Assembly (NCBI GenBank): GCA_048296855.1
Contig: CP182631.1
DNA: 64,000 bases
Reading direction: 5' to 3' (one strand)
From: Pseudocolwellia sp048296855
Lineage (GTDB): Bacteria; Pseudomonadota; Gammaproteobacteria; Enterobacterales; Alteromonadaceae
The translations under genes were made by a program, and so were the position numbers. The first letter of the stretch is position 1, and every line of letters begins with the position of its first letter. The notes beneath the pieces were generated by a model that ran no database searches, was not told the DNA's origin, and saw only the letters and a list, made by a program, of their open reading frames with translations. Shown here piece by piece: positions 18,436 to 26,697 of this stretch.

Positions 18436-19158
18436 TTACCAGTGCATTTTAGCTTGGTTTTGCTTTAACCATTGACTGGCTTTTTTATAGTTAGGCATGT
18501 GTTTTTCAACTAACCCCCAAAATTGAGCGGAGTGATTTAAATGTTTAATGTGGCAAAGCTCATGAACAATTACATAATCAAACACCCAAGCAGGTGCCAT
18601 TATTAGTAAGTAGTTAAAACTTAATTCATGTTTGTTATTACAGCTTCCCCAGCGTGCCTTATAACGTTTTACTTGATACGAAGCCGGAGTAATATTAAGT
18701 TGCTTAGATAGTTCAGCTAACCGGTAAGCTAAATAATTTTCAGCTTGGCTTTTCATCCAACAGGCTAATTTTTTCTTAATTTGTTTTGATAAATAACTAA
18801 GGTCTTCCTGTTTTCTTTCTACCAGTAAAGGAAGTGTTAAGTTAACTTCCTTTTCAGTTATGTTGATTGAATTAGAGGCTTTGCTTCTTTGATATTGAAC
18901 ACACAGTTTTTTTTCAACCCCGTAAATAAGCAGGGTGCTGTTAGGAAGGTAAGTGGGTAATTCTGGGGGACAATGTTGCCTATGCGCGGCAAGTTTGTTG
19001 AGGATCCAAGAGGTTTTATTGGTTATAAGTGTTTGAATAAAATCAGGAGAGACACCTTTTGGTGCTCTCACAATAACTTCATTATTTTTTATTTGTAGTG
19101 CTATGGTTTTACGTTTGTCACTACGAATAACTTTATAATCAATGTTCACATTATTCAC
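18436..19158 (-). CDS. YgjP-like (SprT/DUF45) zinc metallopeptidase
   Basis: Member of the YgjP/WLM-like metallopeptidase family. The zinc motif HExxH is HELCH in YVIVHELCHIKHLNHSAQFW, with the third ligand probably His in LNHSAQFW. The family N-terminus is also present (DKRKTIALQIKNNEVIVRAPKG, giving a beta-rich domain), and YKARWGSCNNKHELSFNY precedes the active site. It is predicted cytoplasmic and 240 residues long. The true substrate is not established. It is followed upstream by yebG on the same strand, 32 bases away. Confidence 0.88.
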   Translation of the reverse strand: MNNVNIDYKVIRSDKRKTIALQIKNNEVIVRAPKGVSPDFIQTLITNKTSWILNKLAAHRQHCPPELPTYLPNSTLLIYGVEKKLCVQYQRSKASNSINITEKEVNLTLPLLVERKQEDLSYLSKQIKKKLACWMKSQAENYLAYRLAELSKQLNITPASYQVKRYKARWGSCNNKHELSFNYLLIMAPAWVFDYVIVHELCHIKHLNHSAQFWGLVEKHMPNYKKASQWLKQNQAKMHW

Positions 19159-19190
19159 GATTAAAGGTTAATTTGTAGCGGTTGCTGTTT

Positions 19191-19625
19191 TTAAGCTGGG
19201 GTATTTGCAATTTCACTCGCGGTTTTGCTTTTTGTTTTTCTAACGGCTTTTTTAGGTGCAGGTTTTTCTTGAACAACTTCAGGCGTTTCATTTTCAGGTT
19301 CTGTGATAATAGTCTCTGCAACTGGAGCCGCTTCTACAGCAACTTCTGCTTTCGGTTCTATTTGAGCTTTTGGTTTAGCTTTAGGTGCCGGTTTAGCTTT
19401 TTTAGCTTGTAAGGCTACAAGAACATCTTCACGGTTTTGCGCTAAGTAGATACTTAATTCTTCTTTAACTTCATCACTAAGATCAAAAGGAGTAGAGTCT
19501 AACATGGCTGTTAAATTATCTGCCATATCAAGCATTTTATCGTAATCATCTGCTGCTTTTTTGTCCATGAATGTTTGAACCTCCACACCGTGTCGAATGA
19601 CAACAAACCGACTTTCAACTGCCAT
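19191..19625 (-). CDS. yebG: YebG-family DNA-damage-inducible protein
   Basis: The N-terminal 75 residues match YebG (MAVESRFVVIRHGVEVQTF, KKAADDYDKMLDMADNL), an SOS-regulated protein of unknown biochemistry. The C-terminal half (about residues 80-144) is a low-complexity Ala/Pro/Lys/Glu tail (KAKPAPKAKPKAQ...), which is longer than in E. coli YebG (96 aa) and ends in a basic KKAVRKTKSKT patch that could bind nucleic acid. A LexA-box-like sequence lies upstream (19722-19737). Confidence 0.9.
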   Translation of the reverse strand: MAVESRFVVIRHGVEVQTFMDKKAADDYDKMLDMADNLTAMLDSTPFDLSDEVKEELSIYLAQNREDVLVALQAKKAKPAPKAKPKAQIEPKAEVAVEAAPVAETIITEPENETPEVVQEKPAPKKAVRKTKSKTASEIANTPA

Positions 19626-19721
19626 TTTTTTCCCTTACTTAACGAATATTTATATTATTGAGTAAACTCGAGGATCTTTTGTATTAAACTAAAACGCAAA
19701 AAATCCTGTTAACAATATCAT

Positions 19722-19737
19722 CTGTACATGTATATAA
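19722..19737 (-). promoter_or_regulatory. Possible LexA (SOS) box upstream of yebG
   Basis: TTATATACATGTACAG on the minus strand agrees with CTGTATATATATACAG at 12 of 16 positions. The right half ACAG is perfect and the left half is poor. It lies about 100 bases before the yebG start, rather far. The known SOS control of yebG makes it worth noting. Confidence 0.35.
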
Positions 19738-19777
19738 CAACAGTGCTTTGTATCTTTTTTGTTATCGTGACTTGATA

Positions 19778-21166
19778 TTAATCTAGCAACTGCCGTGTTC
19801 TTACGTTTCGGCCTTTTAATTTGTCTTGCGAGAGTTTCTTTAATGCTTTTTTAACAACACTTCTTTCTACAGCTACATAAGCCCACGTAGCGCCTAATTG
19901 AATTTTTCCAACTTGCGATCCTTCAATGCCATTATCTCCGGTTAATGCACCTAGAATATCACCGGGTCTAATTTTTTGTTTTTTACCTGCATCAAGTTGT
20001 ATTGTTGTCATTTTAGGTTTTACGGGAGTTGTGTTTAATACGCTTGCATCGGGTAGTAATTCGCTTTCTATTGTTTTATTTAAGTAATCTTCAAGTAAGC
20101 CAAATTTATAAGATTCTTTATCGCTGTATAATGTACAAGCTATACCTTTGCTTCCTGCTCGACCTGTTCTTCCTATACGATGAACATGTACTTCACTGTC
20201 GTGTGCAATTTGGTAATTAAAAACGGCATCAAGATTATCTATATCTAGCCCTCTAGCGGCTACATCAGTTGCAACCATAATTGAAGCGCTATTATTTGAA
20301 AACCTAACTAAGGTTTGATCTCTGTCGCGTTGCTCTAAGTCTCCATGTAAAGCGACTGCGCTAAAACCGAAGTTGTTAAGGGCATCAGCAACCATTTGCA
20401 CTTCTCTTTTGGTATTACAAAATACAATTGAGGTTTCAGGCTTATGTGCGAGTAGTAATAATCTAATAGCATCAATGCGTTGTACGTCATCTTCCACTTT
20501 GAAAAAATGCTGTGCAATAGTTTGTTCTGTATGCTCACCTTTGGCTTCAACCATTTCTGGTTTATTCATTATTTTATTTGAAATAGCTTCAATCTGTTTT
20601 GGGAAAGTTGCGCTAAATAATAACGTTTGGCGTTCGCTAGGTATTTGGCTAATGATGGCGTCAAGTGAAGCTTGAAAGCCCATTTCAAGCATTCTATCTG
20701 CTTCGTCTAACACTAAAGTGTCTACATCATTAAGTGTTAATGTACCTCGACCTAAGTGATCTTCAACTCGCCCAGGAGTTCCAACAATAATATGAGCGCC
20801 ATGCTCAAGCGAACCTACTTGTGGTCCAAATGGAACACCACCACACAAGGTCAATATTTTTATATTGTGAATGGTTCTGGCGAGTTTTCTTAATTCTTTA
20901 GCGACTTGATCAGCAAGTTCGCGTGTTGGGCATAACACAAGCGTTTGGATACGAAATCGTTTAACGTTAAGTTTGTTTAGTAAACCTAAACCAAAAGCTG
21001 CTGTTTTTCCTGATCCTGTTTTACCTTGCCCGATAAGATCTTTACCTAATAATATATGAGGTAGGCTTTGGGCTTGGATCTCTGTCATTTCTTCATAACC
21101 AAGAGAAATGAGGTTATGAAGCAGATCAGGATTTAAATTTAAAGATGAAAAGGCATTGGCAGTCAA
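19778..21166 (-). CDS. dbpA: ATP-dependent RNA helicase DbpA
   Basis: DEAD-box helicase acting in 50S ribosome assembly on helix 92 of 23S rRNA. Motifs: Q motif (MTEIQAQSLP), I GQGKTGSGKTAAF, Ia PTRELADQ, II VLDEADRML, III SATFP, IV-VI (ATDVAARGLDID, HRIGRTGRAG). The C-terminal RNA-binding domain (about 385-462: KIRPGDILGALTGD, GKIQLGATWAYVAV) is specific to DbpA. At 462 residues it is a normal length. Monocistronic. Confidence 0.95.
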   Translation of the reverse strand: MTANAFSSLNLNPDLLHNLISLGYEEMTEIQAQSLPHILLGKDLIGQGKTGSGKTAAFGLGLLNKLNVKRFRIQTLVLCPTRELADQVAKELRKLARTIHNIKILTLCGGVPFGPQVGSLEHGAHIIVGTPGRVEDHLGRGTLTLNDVDTLVLDEADRMLEMGFQASLDAIISQIPSERQTLLFSATFPKQIEAISNKIMNKPEMVEAKGEHTEQTIAQHFFKVEDDVQRIDAIRLLLLAHKPETSIVFCNTKREVQMVADALNNFGFSAVALHGDLEQRDRDQTLVRFSNNSASIMVATDVAARGLDIDNLDAVFNYQIAHDSEVHVHRIGRTGRAGSKGIACTLYSDKESYKFGLLEDYLNKTIESELLPDASVLNTTPVKPKMTTIQLDAGKKQKIRPGDILGALTGDNGIEGSQVGKIQLGATWAYVAVERSVVKKALKKLSQDKLKGRNVRTRQLLD

Positions 21167-21345
21167 TGGAAAGATCTCGTTGTAAACATATTGCGCTTAT
21201 TTTACATGGTTTACTTTTTATTTGTCAGAGTTTTATTGGCTTTGTTTATTGCCTATACCTGTTACCAATTAATATGCGTATTTTAGAGCATTTGAGCAAT
21301 ATCAATTCAAAGCATTGTTGATGAAGTGATTTTGCTCAAGCGCTT

Positions 21346-22074
21346 CTACGATGGGTCTAAAAACCATTCTGAAATTGTATGAGCTAATAGTTGGGGTTGT
21401 TCTAACGGTAGCATATGACCCGTATTTTTAAGTATTTTTAAAGTTTTATTCTGTGTTATTGCTTCATCAATTTGTTTTTCAATACGTGACAATTTAACTA
21501 AACAATCGCTATCACCTACACAAAATTTTATTGGGCAATTCAGTTTGAATAATTCAGGTAATAAGTTTTTCCGTTGCGTTGTTACATCTAATTGATGGAG
21601 TAATACGTTTTTACCTAAGGTTTGATCCATTGCACGAATAGTTTGTTTTATGAGCTCATTAGTATGCGCTGAAGGATGCAATAAATGATGTATGCGCTTG
21701 TCAGGTATGCCGCTATATCCGTTAGATTTTATCCATTGAATGGTTCGAGCTCTTTCTTTTTTTTCTTTTTCAGGTAAGGCACTCGACATATTCGATACAA
21801 GTAATAACTTAGCTATTTTATCAGGATGTTTAAGAGCAATATTTGATGCTAGGTAACCACCCAATGAAAACCCTACGAGGTAGCTACTGTCAGAAATTGG
21901 TTGAGATAAATGTTCGGTTATTTCATCAATTGTTTTTAATGATGGTATAGGTAAATGAATAAATTCAGTACTTGCAGGGAGTAATGTTGATAGTGACTTC
22001 CATGCATTTGTCCATAAACGTTCATCACACATAGTGCCAGATATAAAGTAAATTTTTTTCGTTGTAATTGTCAT
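21346..22074 (-). CDS. Alpha/beta hydrolase
   Basis: A 242-residue alpha/beta-hydrolase-fold protein. Early motif FISGTMCDERLW (oxyanion strand-loop), nucleophile elbow GFSLGGYLA (Ser in GxSxG), a late Asp in CVGDSDCLV and the catalytic His in NTGHMLPLEQP. There is no signal peptide, so it is cytoplasmic. It is similar in build to BioH/MenH-like esterases, but the substrate cannot be inferred. Monocistronic, between dbpA and a divergent response regulator. Confidence 0.85.
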   Translation of the reverse strand: MTITTKKIYFISGTMCDERLWTNAWKSLSTLLPASTEFIHLPIPSLKTIDEITEHLSQPISDSSYLVGFSLGGYLASNIALKHPDKIAKLLLVSNMSSALPEKEKKERARTIQWIKSNGYSGIPDKRIHHLLHPSAHTNELIKQTIRAMDQTLGKNVLLHQLDVTTQRKNLLPELFKLNCPIKFCVGDSDCLVKLSRIEKQIDEAITQNKTLKILKNTGHMLPLEQPQLLAHTISEWFLDPS

Positions 22075-22224
22075 AAAAGTTTATATAGTCAAATTTTTGT
22101 AAGGGTTATCTGTAGATAGTCTATTATTTTAATAGTGGACTATTCGTATTTACATTGCTTTTATTCAAAGTAGTTGATAAAAATAACAAGGTAATTACTT
22201 CAAACAGCAAAGGTTTTATTATCG

Positions 22225-23862
22225 ATGGAAATAACAAGTAAAAGCGATTTAGATGATTTTGCTAATTTAAATGTGTTAATTATTGATGATAATAGACTTG
22301 TACACGATTTTTTAAAACATACTTTTTTCGATTTAGGGTTTAAAACCGTTCGATGTGCTGAAAATGCTTATCATGGTTTAAGTCTATGTGAAGAAACTCG
22401 CTTTCATATTATTATTTGTTCATTTAATGTAAAAAGTGATAAAGATGGGTTTCATTTATTAGAAGAGCTTAAATTTAAAGGGCATGTTAGTAAAACCACT
22501 ATTCTTATTTTTCTGAGTTCTGAAACCAACGAATCTTTAGTGAATTCAATTGTAGAATTGCAACCGGATGATTTTTGGGTAAAACCTCTTTTACCTAAAA
22601 CCGTTATCGCAAGGATTAAATACACTCTAGATATTAAAAAACACCTTTTTAGTTTGTATAAATCGATTGATCTTAAAGAGCCTTCTAAAGTTATTTACTA
22701 TGCAGATCGTTTTTTATTAGATAAAACCTTGGCTAAATATCACCCTAATATTCAGCGTATGAAAGGTGAAGCCTTTATTAATTTACTTGAATATAAAGAG
22801 GCTGAAATTTTCTTCAAAGGCCTGCAATCTAAATATCGCTATGCATGGGTGTATTTGGGCTATGTAAAAGCGTTATTAAAACAAGGGAAAATGGAAGAAA
22901 TTCAAGATTTATTGGAGGAGTTAGCAAATAAGCCTGATACACGTTTTGCTTTGCATGATTTATTAGCTCAATATTATATGGAACAAGAAAACTATGAGCG
23001 CGCTTACGAAGAAATTAAAAAGGCAACGAAACTATCACCTCGTAATATTGAGCGAAATAAGAAGTCATGGGATTTAGCGCGATTAAATCACGATCATATG
23101 GGGCAGTATATGGCAACGAAGAATATTGCAATTAATGCCAAAAATTCTATTCACGACTCTCCTGCATTAATACTAAATGTTATTCGTTCAGGCATTGATC
23201 TAGCTTGCACTATAACTGATGAGTCTTCTAATAAAGTACTAGGTGAAACAGATCAGTTTATTAAAAAATTAGAGCATGGATATAAAGATTTAAATTTATT
23301 TAAAGAGCAAATTACCGTGGTAAAAGCTCGCCTTCATAATGTGCGAAATGAAAATGTTAAAGCAAAAAAATTAGTAGAAATGCATTTAACTTTAAAGCCG
23401 TCGGAATCTATTGAAGATAACTTAGATAAAGTAAAAGTTTTTCATGAGTTAGGAATGAGAGAAGAAGCTTTTACATTACTTAAAGCTGTTAAAAATCAAG
23501 TGTCGGGTGACTCTTTAACCAGTGAAGTACTCAGTAAGTATGTCGAACAAGAAACCGACGAACGTTCAGAAATTAATTTTACCCCCAAGCAGCTTAATAG
23601 TATGGCTGTAGAATTTTTTCAAAAGAATAAACTTTTACCTGCCCTCAACTCTGTTATTCAAGCATTAAAATTAGCGCCTACAAACGTTAAACTACTATTT
23701 AGTTTGTTGAAAATTCTTATCGTGATGAAAAAACGTGAAGAAATCACCTCAGAGCAAACTAAATTAGCGGCAGATGCTATTGAAAAATTAGAGAAAACGC
23801 CTCTCGATGATAATAAACTACACGTTTTTAGCGGACTGAAAATAAAATGGCATAATGATTAA
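22225..23862 (+). CDS. Atypical response regulator with TPR repeats
   Basis: An N-terminal receiver domain (residues 14-135; acidic pocket Asp21-Asp22 in VLIIDDNRLV; conserved Lys in FWVKPLLPKT) is followed by about 400 residues of helical tetratricopeptide repeats (for example HPNIQRMKGEAFINLLEYKEAE and LHDLLAQYYMEQENYERAYEE). The usual phospho-acceptor Asp is replaced: at the aligned position in HIIICSFNVKSDKDG the residue is Ser66. The receiver is therefore likely phosphorylation-independent or a protein-interaction module. No partner kinase is adjacent. Such REC-TPR proteins are common in Alteromonadales and Vibrionales; their role is unclear. Confidence 0.85.
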   Translation: MEITSKSDLDDFANLNVLIIDDNRLVHDFLKHTFFDLGFKTVRCAENAYHGLSLCEETRFHIIICSFNVKSDKDGFHLLEELKFKGHVSKTTILIFLSSETNESLVNSIVELQPDDFWVKPLLPKTVIARIKYTLDIKKHLFSLYKSIDLKEPSKVIYYADRFLLDKTLAKYHPNIQRMKGEAFINLLEYKEAEIFFKGLQSKYRYAWVYLGYVKALLKQGKMEEIQDLLEELANKPDTRFALHDLLAQYYMEQENYERAYEEIKKATKLSPRNIERNKKSWDLARLNHDHMGQYMATKNIAINAKNSIHDSPALILNVIRSGIDLACTITDESSNKVLGETDQFIKKLEHGYKDLNLFKEQITVVKARLHNVRNENVKAKKLVEMHLTLKPSESIEDNLDKVKVFHELGMREEAFTLLKAVKNQVSGDSLTSEVLSKYVEQETDERSEINFTPKQLNSMAVEFFQKNKLLPALNSVIQALKLAPTNVKLLFSLLKILIVMKKREEITSEQTKLAADAIEKLEKTPLDDNKLHVFSGLKIKWHND

Positions 23863-24086
23863 CACTCAAGTTAGCATAGGTAAAAACAAGTGTTTATTAT
23901 TTGTTTTGTCTAAGATTTTTTCATTTTACACTTTCTATTAAGGTCAGATAACTTTTCTCCGATAATCAACAGCGGAATATTTATCTCTGATTTATTAGCA
24001 TTTTAAATTGCTAAGCCAGCAATAGCTCAATAATTAATGATTTTTGTATGAGCTAAATCACTTTCTATTAATTAAAATTAAGTATT
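23863..24086. other. Intergenic region, no gene seen
   Basis: AT-rich spacer downstream of the REC-TPR gene. It precedes two back-to-back repeat elements. No gene or RNA recognised. Confidence 0.5.
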
Positions 24087-24317
24087 TAACCTCAACTCGG
24101 GTTAATGAATGTTAGATAATGAATTAAAATTCTTATTTATCAAAGCCTTAATCTGTATCGTTGTTTTCCTAAGTTATATTAGTCTCTCAACATTGATATT
24201 TTTGTGTATAACAAGGCGAATTTTTCTATCTAATAGCTAGCTATTAGTAATAAATTCAACAAAGTTAGGCATAAAAATAGCTTGTTGAGTAACTTTGCTT
24301 ATCCCGAGCTGAGGTTA
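24087..24317. mobile_element. MITE-like element A (231 bp)
   Basis: Ends TAACCTCAACTCGGGTTAA (24087) and TTATCCCGAGCTGAGGTTA (24299-24317) are inverted repeats at 17 of 19 positions. The interior holds AACAAGGC, the palindrome CTAATAGCTAGCTATTAG and GTTAGGC, which also occur (inverted) in element D at 31441. No coding capacity. Similar length and ends to D (232 bp) argue for a mobile non-autonomous family. Confidence 0.7.
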
Positions 24318-24319
24318 TT

Positions 24320-24517
24320 TAACCTTGAATTCGGTTTAATAAGTGCTTCTCTAGCAACTATTTTTCCTAACTTCTACGTTAAATTTACTTGCAATAGAGG
24401 AGTATTGACGCGAAATTTGCCTTGAATTAGGAAAAACTTGCAAGCTAGAGGCTCAGTAAAGCTATTTTTTTGTTATATTTCAATTTGTTAAGGAGCTCTT
24501 AAACCGAGTTCAGGTTA
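24320..24517. mobile_element. MITE-like element B (198 bp)
   Basis: Ends TAACCTTGAATTCGGTTTAA and TTAAACCGAGTTCAGGTTA are inverted repeats. The interior (TTTTCCTAACTTCTACG..., CGCGAAATTTGCC..., AATTAGGAAAAACT) is near-identical to element C at 25480. It abuts element A with a two-base gap. Confidence 0.7.
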
Positions 24518-24739
24518 GTTAACCTTTTTAGTTATCAGTTTGTTTTATTCAGTAGAATTCAGAAATATTCTTTAATAAGATATGAAGTACTTTTACAAAT
24601 GTTAAAAAAAGGTTAATATGAGGTTAACTTTTTAAGTGACAATAGAATACTTATATTCAAATTATTGAATATAATAAGTTTGTCTGTATATGTTTTTAGC
24701 ATGAAATTTATATAGGCTCCATAATTTCAGGGAACGCAA

Positions 24740-25408
24740 ATGTCCATTACGTATAAAACAAGAACTCAACTGGTTGTTGAAACTATTAGAGAAAAAATAT
24801 TAAGCGGAGAAATAAAGGCTGGACAACCTTTACGCCAAGCGGCGTTAGCAACAGAATTAAATGTTAGCCGTATACCTATTCGTGAAGCTTTATTACAGTT
24901 AGAAGCTGAAGGCTTAGTTTCTTTTGAACCACATAAAGGCGCAACAGCAACCGAACTTAATGTCAGCAGGGTTGATGAATTATTTGAACTTCGTGCATTA
25001 TTAGAGTCTGACTTACTGGCATCGTCTATCCCTCATTTATCAGAAGAAAAATTAGAAGAAGCAACTCATTTATTGCATCAGCTTGATCGTGCTTTAGGCA
25101 CAGAAAATGCCGCTAATAAATGGAGTGAGTTAAACTCTAGTTATCATAATTGTTTGTATTCGGCATCAAACAAGCCGCAAACAATCGATTTAGTTAATAC
25201 CCTTAATAAAAATGCAGACCGTTATATTCGAATGCATTTACTTTGGGCAGGTGGTATTTCAAAAGCAGAATCTGAGCATAATGAAATACTTACTTATTGC
25301 AAAAACAAAGACATTGAGAATGCTGTTGCTGTTTTGAAAAAACATATTTTAGGTACTAGAGATGAAATTAGATCTTTCTTACTTGAGCGTGAATTAGCTA
25401 ATGCTTAA
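24740..25408 (+). CDS. GntR-family regulator with FCD domain
   Basis: The N-terminal winged helix (about 5-75; ETIREKILSGEIKAGQPL, LNVSRIPIREALLQLEAEGLV) and C-terminal all-helical FCD effector domain (about 80-215) place it in the FadR/VanR subgroup of GntR repressors. The FCD metal-site pattern (Asp and His residues such as NSSYHNCLY and ESEHNEIL) is present. FCD regulators usually bind small carboxylates and sit beside the genes they control, yet here no metabolic gene is adjacent. The gene stands alone between repeat elements B and C, suggesting a transposed or orphan regulator. Confidence 0.9.
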   Translation: MSITYKTRTQLVVETIREKILSGEIKAGQPLRQAALATELNVSRIPIREALLQLEAEGLVSFEPHKGATATELNVSRVDELFELRALLESDLLASSIPHLSEEKLEEATHLLHQLDRALGTENAANKWSELNSSYHNCLYSASNKPQTIDLVNTLNKNADRYIRMHLLWAGGISKAESEHNEILTYCKNKDIENAVAVLKKHILGTRDEIRSFLLERELANA

Positions 25409-25479
25409 TTTGAATATTTAAATACCTATTCAATAATTATTAAATAGGTATTATAAATTTTAATTCATAATAGGCTAAG

Positions 25480-25671
25480 TAGCCTGAACTCAGCTTAATA
25501 AATGCTTCTCTAGTAGTTACTTTTCCTAACTTCTGCGTTAAATTTACTTGCAATAGACTGGCTATTGACGCGAAATTTACCTTGAATTAGGAAAAACTAG
25601 CTAGAGGCTCAATAAAACTATTTTTCTTATATTTCAATTTATTAAGAATCTCTTAAACCAAGTTCAGGTTA
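25480..25671. mobile_element. MITE-like element C (192 bp)
   Basis: Ends TAGCCTGAACTCAGCTTAA and TTAAACCAAGTTCAGGTTA are imperfect inverted repeats. The interior is a close copy of element B in the same orientation (GCTTCTCTAG..., CTTGCAATAG..., GACGCGAAATTT, GAATTAGGAAAAACT). Together with B it brackets the GntR gene. Confidence 0.7.
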
Positions 25672-26144
25672 AGTACTCAATGGTAAAACTTTTACGTGTA
25701 CCTGCACTGTAAGATTTAATGTAAGTGCTTGTTTTATCTTTTCTGATTTCATGCCTAAAAAGTAAGCAGTTATTGACTTTTTTCATTCCTATCTATACTA
25801 TTCACGCCGCTTTAACTCCCTGTATTTAAGGTTTAATTTCTTTTTAGTTTGTTTTTAAAGCTATTTTTTATACCGTTCCATAAATAATTTGGCCTTTTTA
25901 TACAAAGGGTGCTTGGTCTTTTTAACGACTAGAAATGATCAATTAATTATTGGGATTGAAGATCTTAATTACCATCTTGCAACAGATAAGCTGGCATAAG
26001 TTAGAGAACTTAGGTAAAAGTATCTATACTCATACCACCTCAATATGCAGTTTCAGGACGTCTGAGGTGGCATGGGTATATGTGTTATAATTTATAGATA
26101 TCTTTTGATCTTATTATTTATGTCAATTGCGTTAAGGTTCCTAT
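25672..26144. other. Intergenic region with one large hairpin
   Basis: About 470 bases with no gene. It holds the imperfect inverted repeat at 26025-26080 (separate entry). The remainder is AT-rich and unstructured by eye. Confidence 0.5.
26025..26080. repeat. Long inverted repeat (hairpin) before DUF1289 gene
   Basis: Arms TATACTCATACCACCTCA and TGAGGTGGCATGGGTATA pair over 18 bases with two mismatches around a 20-base loop (ATATGCAGTTTCAGGACGTC). There is no T run, so a terminator role is unlikely. It may be a dispersed palindromic (REP-like) repeat. Confidence 0.6.
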
Positions 26145-26459
26145 GTGAGTATGCAATTAGAGTTTTTTGATGTTCCTAGTCCTTGTGTTGGAATTTGTCA
26201 GTCAAATGACAAAGGTCAGTGTTTAGGGTGTTTTAGAACAAGAGTAGAGCGTCAAACATGGACGAATATTAATTCGGATGAAAAACAAAAGGTTATCAAG
26301 CGCTGTATTCAACGTAAAAAACGTTTTGAAAATAAAGTGATAGCCAAAGTTAAAGTAGAAGAAGAAACTAAAGTTGTGCAACCTTCTTTACTTGATCCTC
26401 CTGTTAAAAAAACATTAGATACGTCTACAGATTTCGACTTTGACGATTTTGAATTGTAA
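26145..26459 (+). CDS. DUF1289 cysteine-rich domain protein
   Basis: A small soluble protein of 104 residues. The N-terminal half carries the DUF1289 signature PSPCVGICQSNDKGQCLGCFRTRVE, with four Cys that may bind a metal or Fe-S cluster, followed by W...KQKVIKRC. The C-terminal half is a charged linker ending in an acidic DFDFDDFEL tail. The GTG at 26145 lies seven bases after an AAGG site. The in-frame ATG two codons later is the alternative start. Confidence 0.88.
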   Translation: MSMQLEFFDVPSPCVGICQSNDKGQCLGCFRTRVERQTWTNINSDEKQKVIKRCIQRKKRFENKVIAKVKVEEETKVVQPSLLDPPVKKTLDTSTDFDFDDFEL

Positions 26460-26477
26460 ATCATCAAGTTAAATAAG

Positions 26478-26506
26478 TTGCTAGCGAAACTAATAACTTA
26501 TATGAT
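26478..26506 (+). promoter_or_regulatory. Promoter of the second tRNA-Phe
   Basis: -35 TTGCTA (26478-26483), exactly 17 bases of spacer, -10 TATGAT (26501-26506) and a G/C-rich discriminator GTGCGC, as expected for a stable-RNA promoter. It lies 60 bases upstream of the tRNA. Confidence 0.65.
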
Positions 26507-26566
26507 GTGCGCTCTTTTAGAGCTTAAGCATATTTAAATGTTAGAATTGTATTAAGTCGCTAAATT

Positions 26567-26642
26567 GCCCCGATAGCTCAGTTGGTAGAGCAGAGGATTG
26601 AAAATCCTCGTGTCCCTGGTTCAAATCCGGGTCGGGGCACCA
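26567..26642 (+). tRNA. tRNA-Phe (anticodon GAA), copy 2
   Basis: A 76-nt tRNA with anticodon GAA and encoded CCA, identical base for base to the copy at 7822-7897 but on the opposite strand. It is a single-gene unit, with a promoter upstream and a hairpin terminator 29 bases downstream. Confidence 0.97.
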
Positions 26643-26670
26643 TATAATATATTTGATATAAAATATAACT

Positions 26671-26697
26671 AAAGCCTGCATTGATGCAGGCTTTTTT
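26671..26697. terminator. Bidirectional terminator
   Basis: Stem AAGCCTGCA / TGCAGGCTT, loop TTGA, followed by TTTTTT on the plus strand. It ends the tRNA-Phe transcript. Its edge touches the stop codon of the kinase gene coming from the other strand, and the A run before the stem gives a weaker T run for that gene. Confidence 0.85.

Noticed and set aside
24079..25676. CRISPR array reading of the repeats around 24-25.7 kb
   Set aside because: Repeats are about 190-230 bp elements with inverted ends, not short regular direct repeats with spacers, and no cas genes are present.
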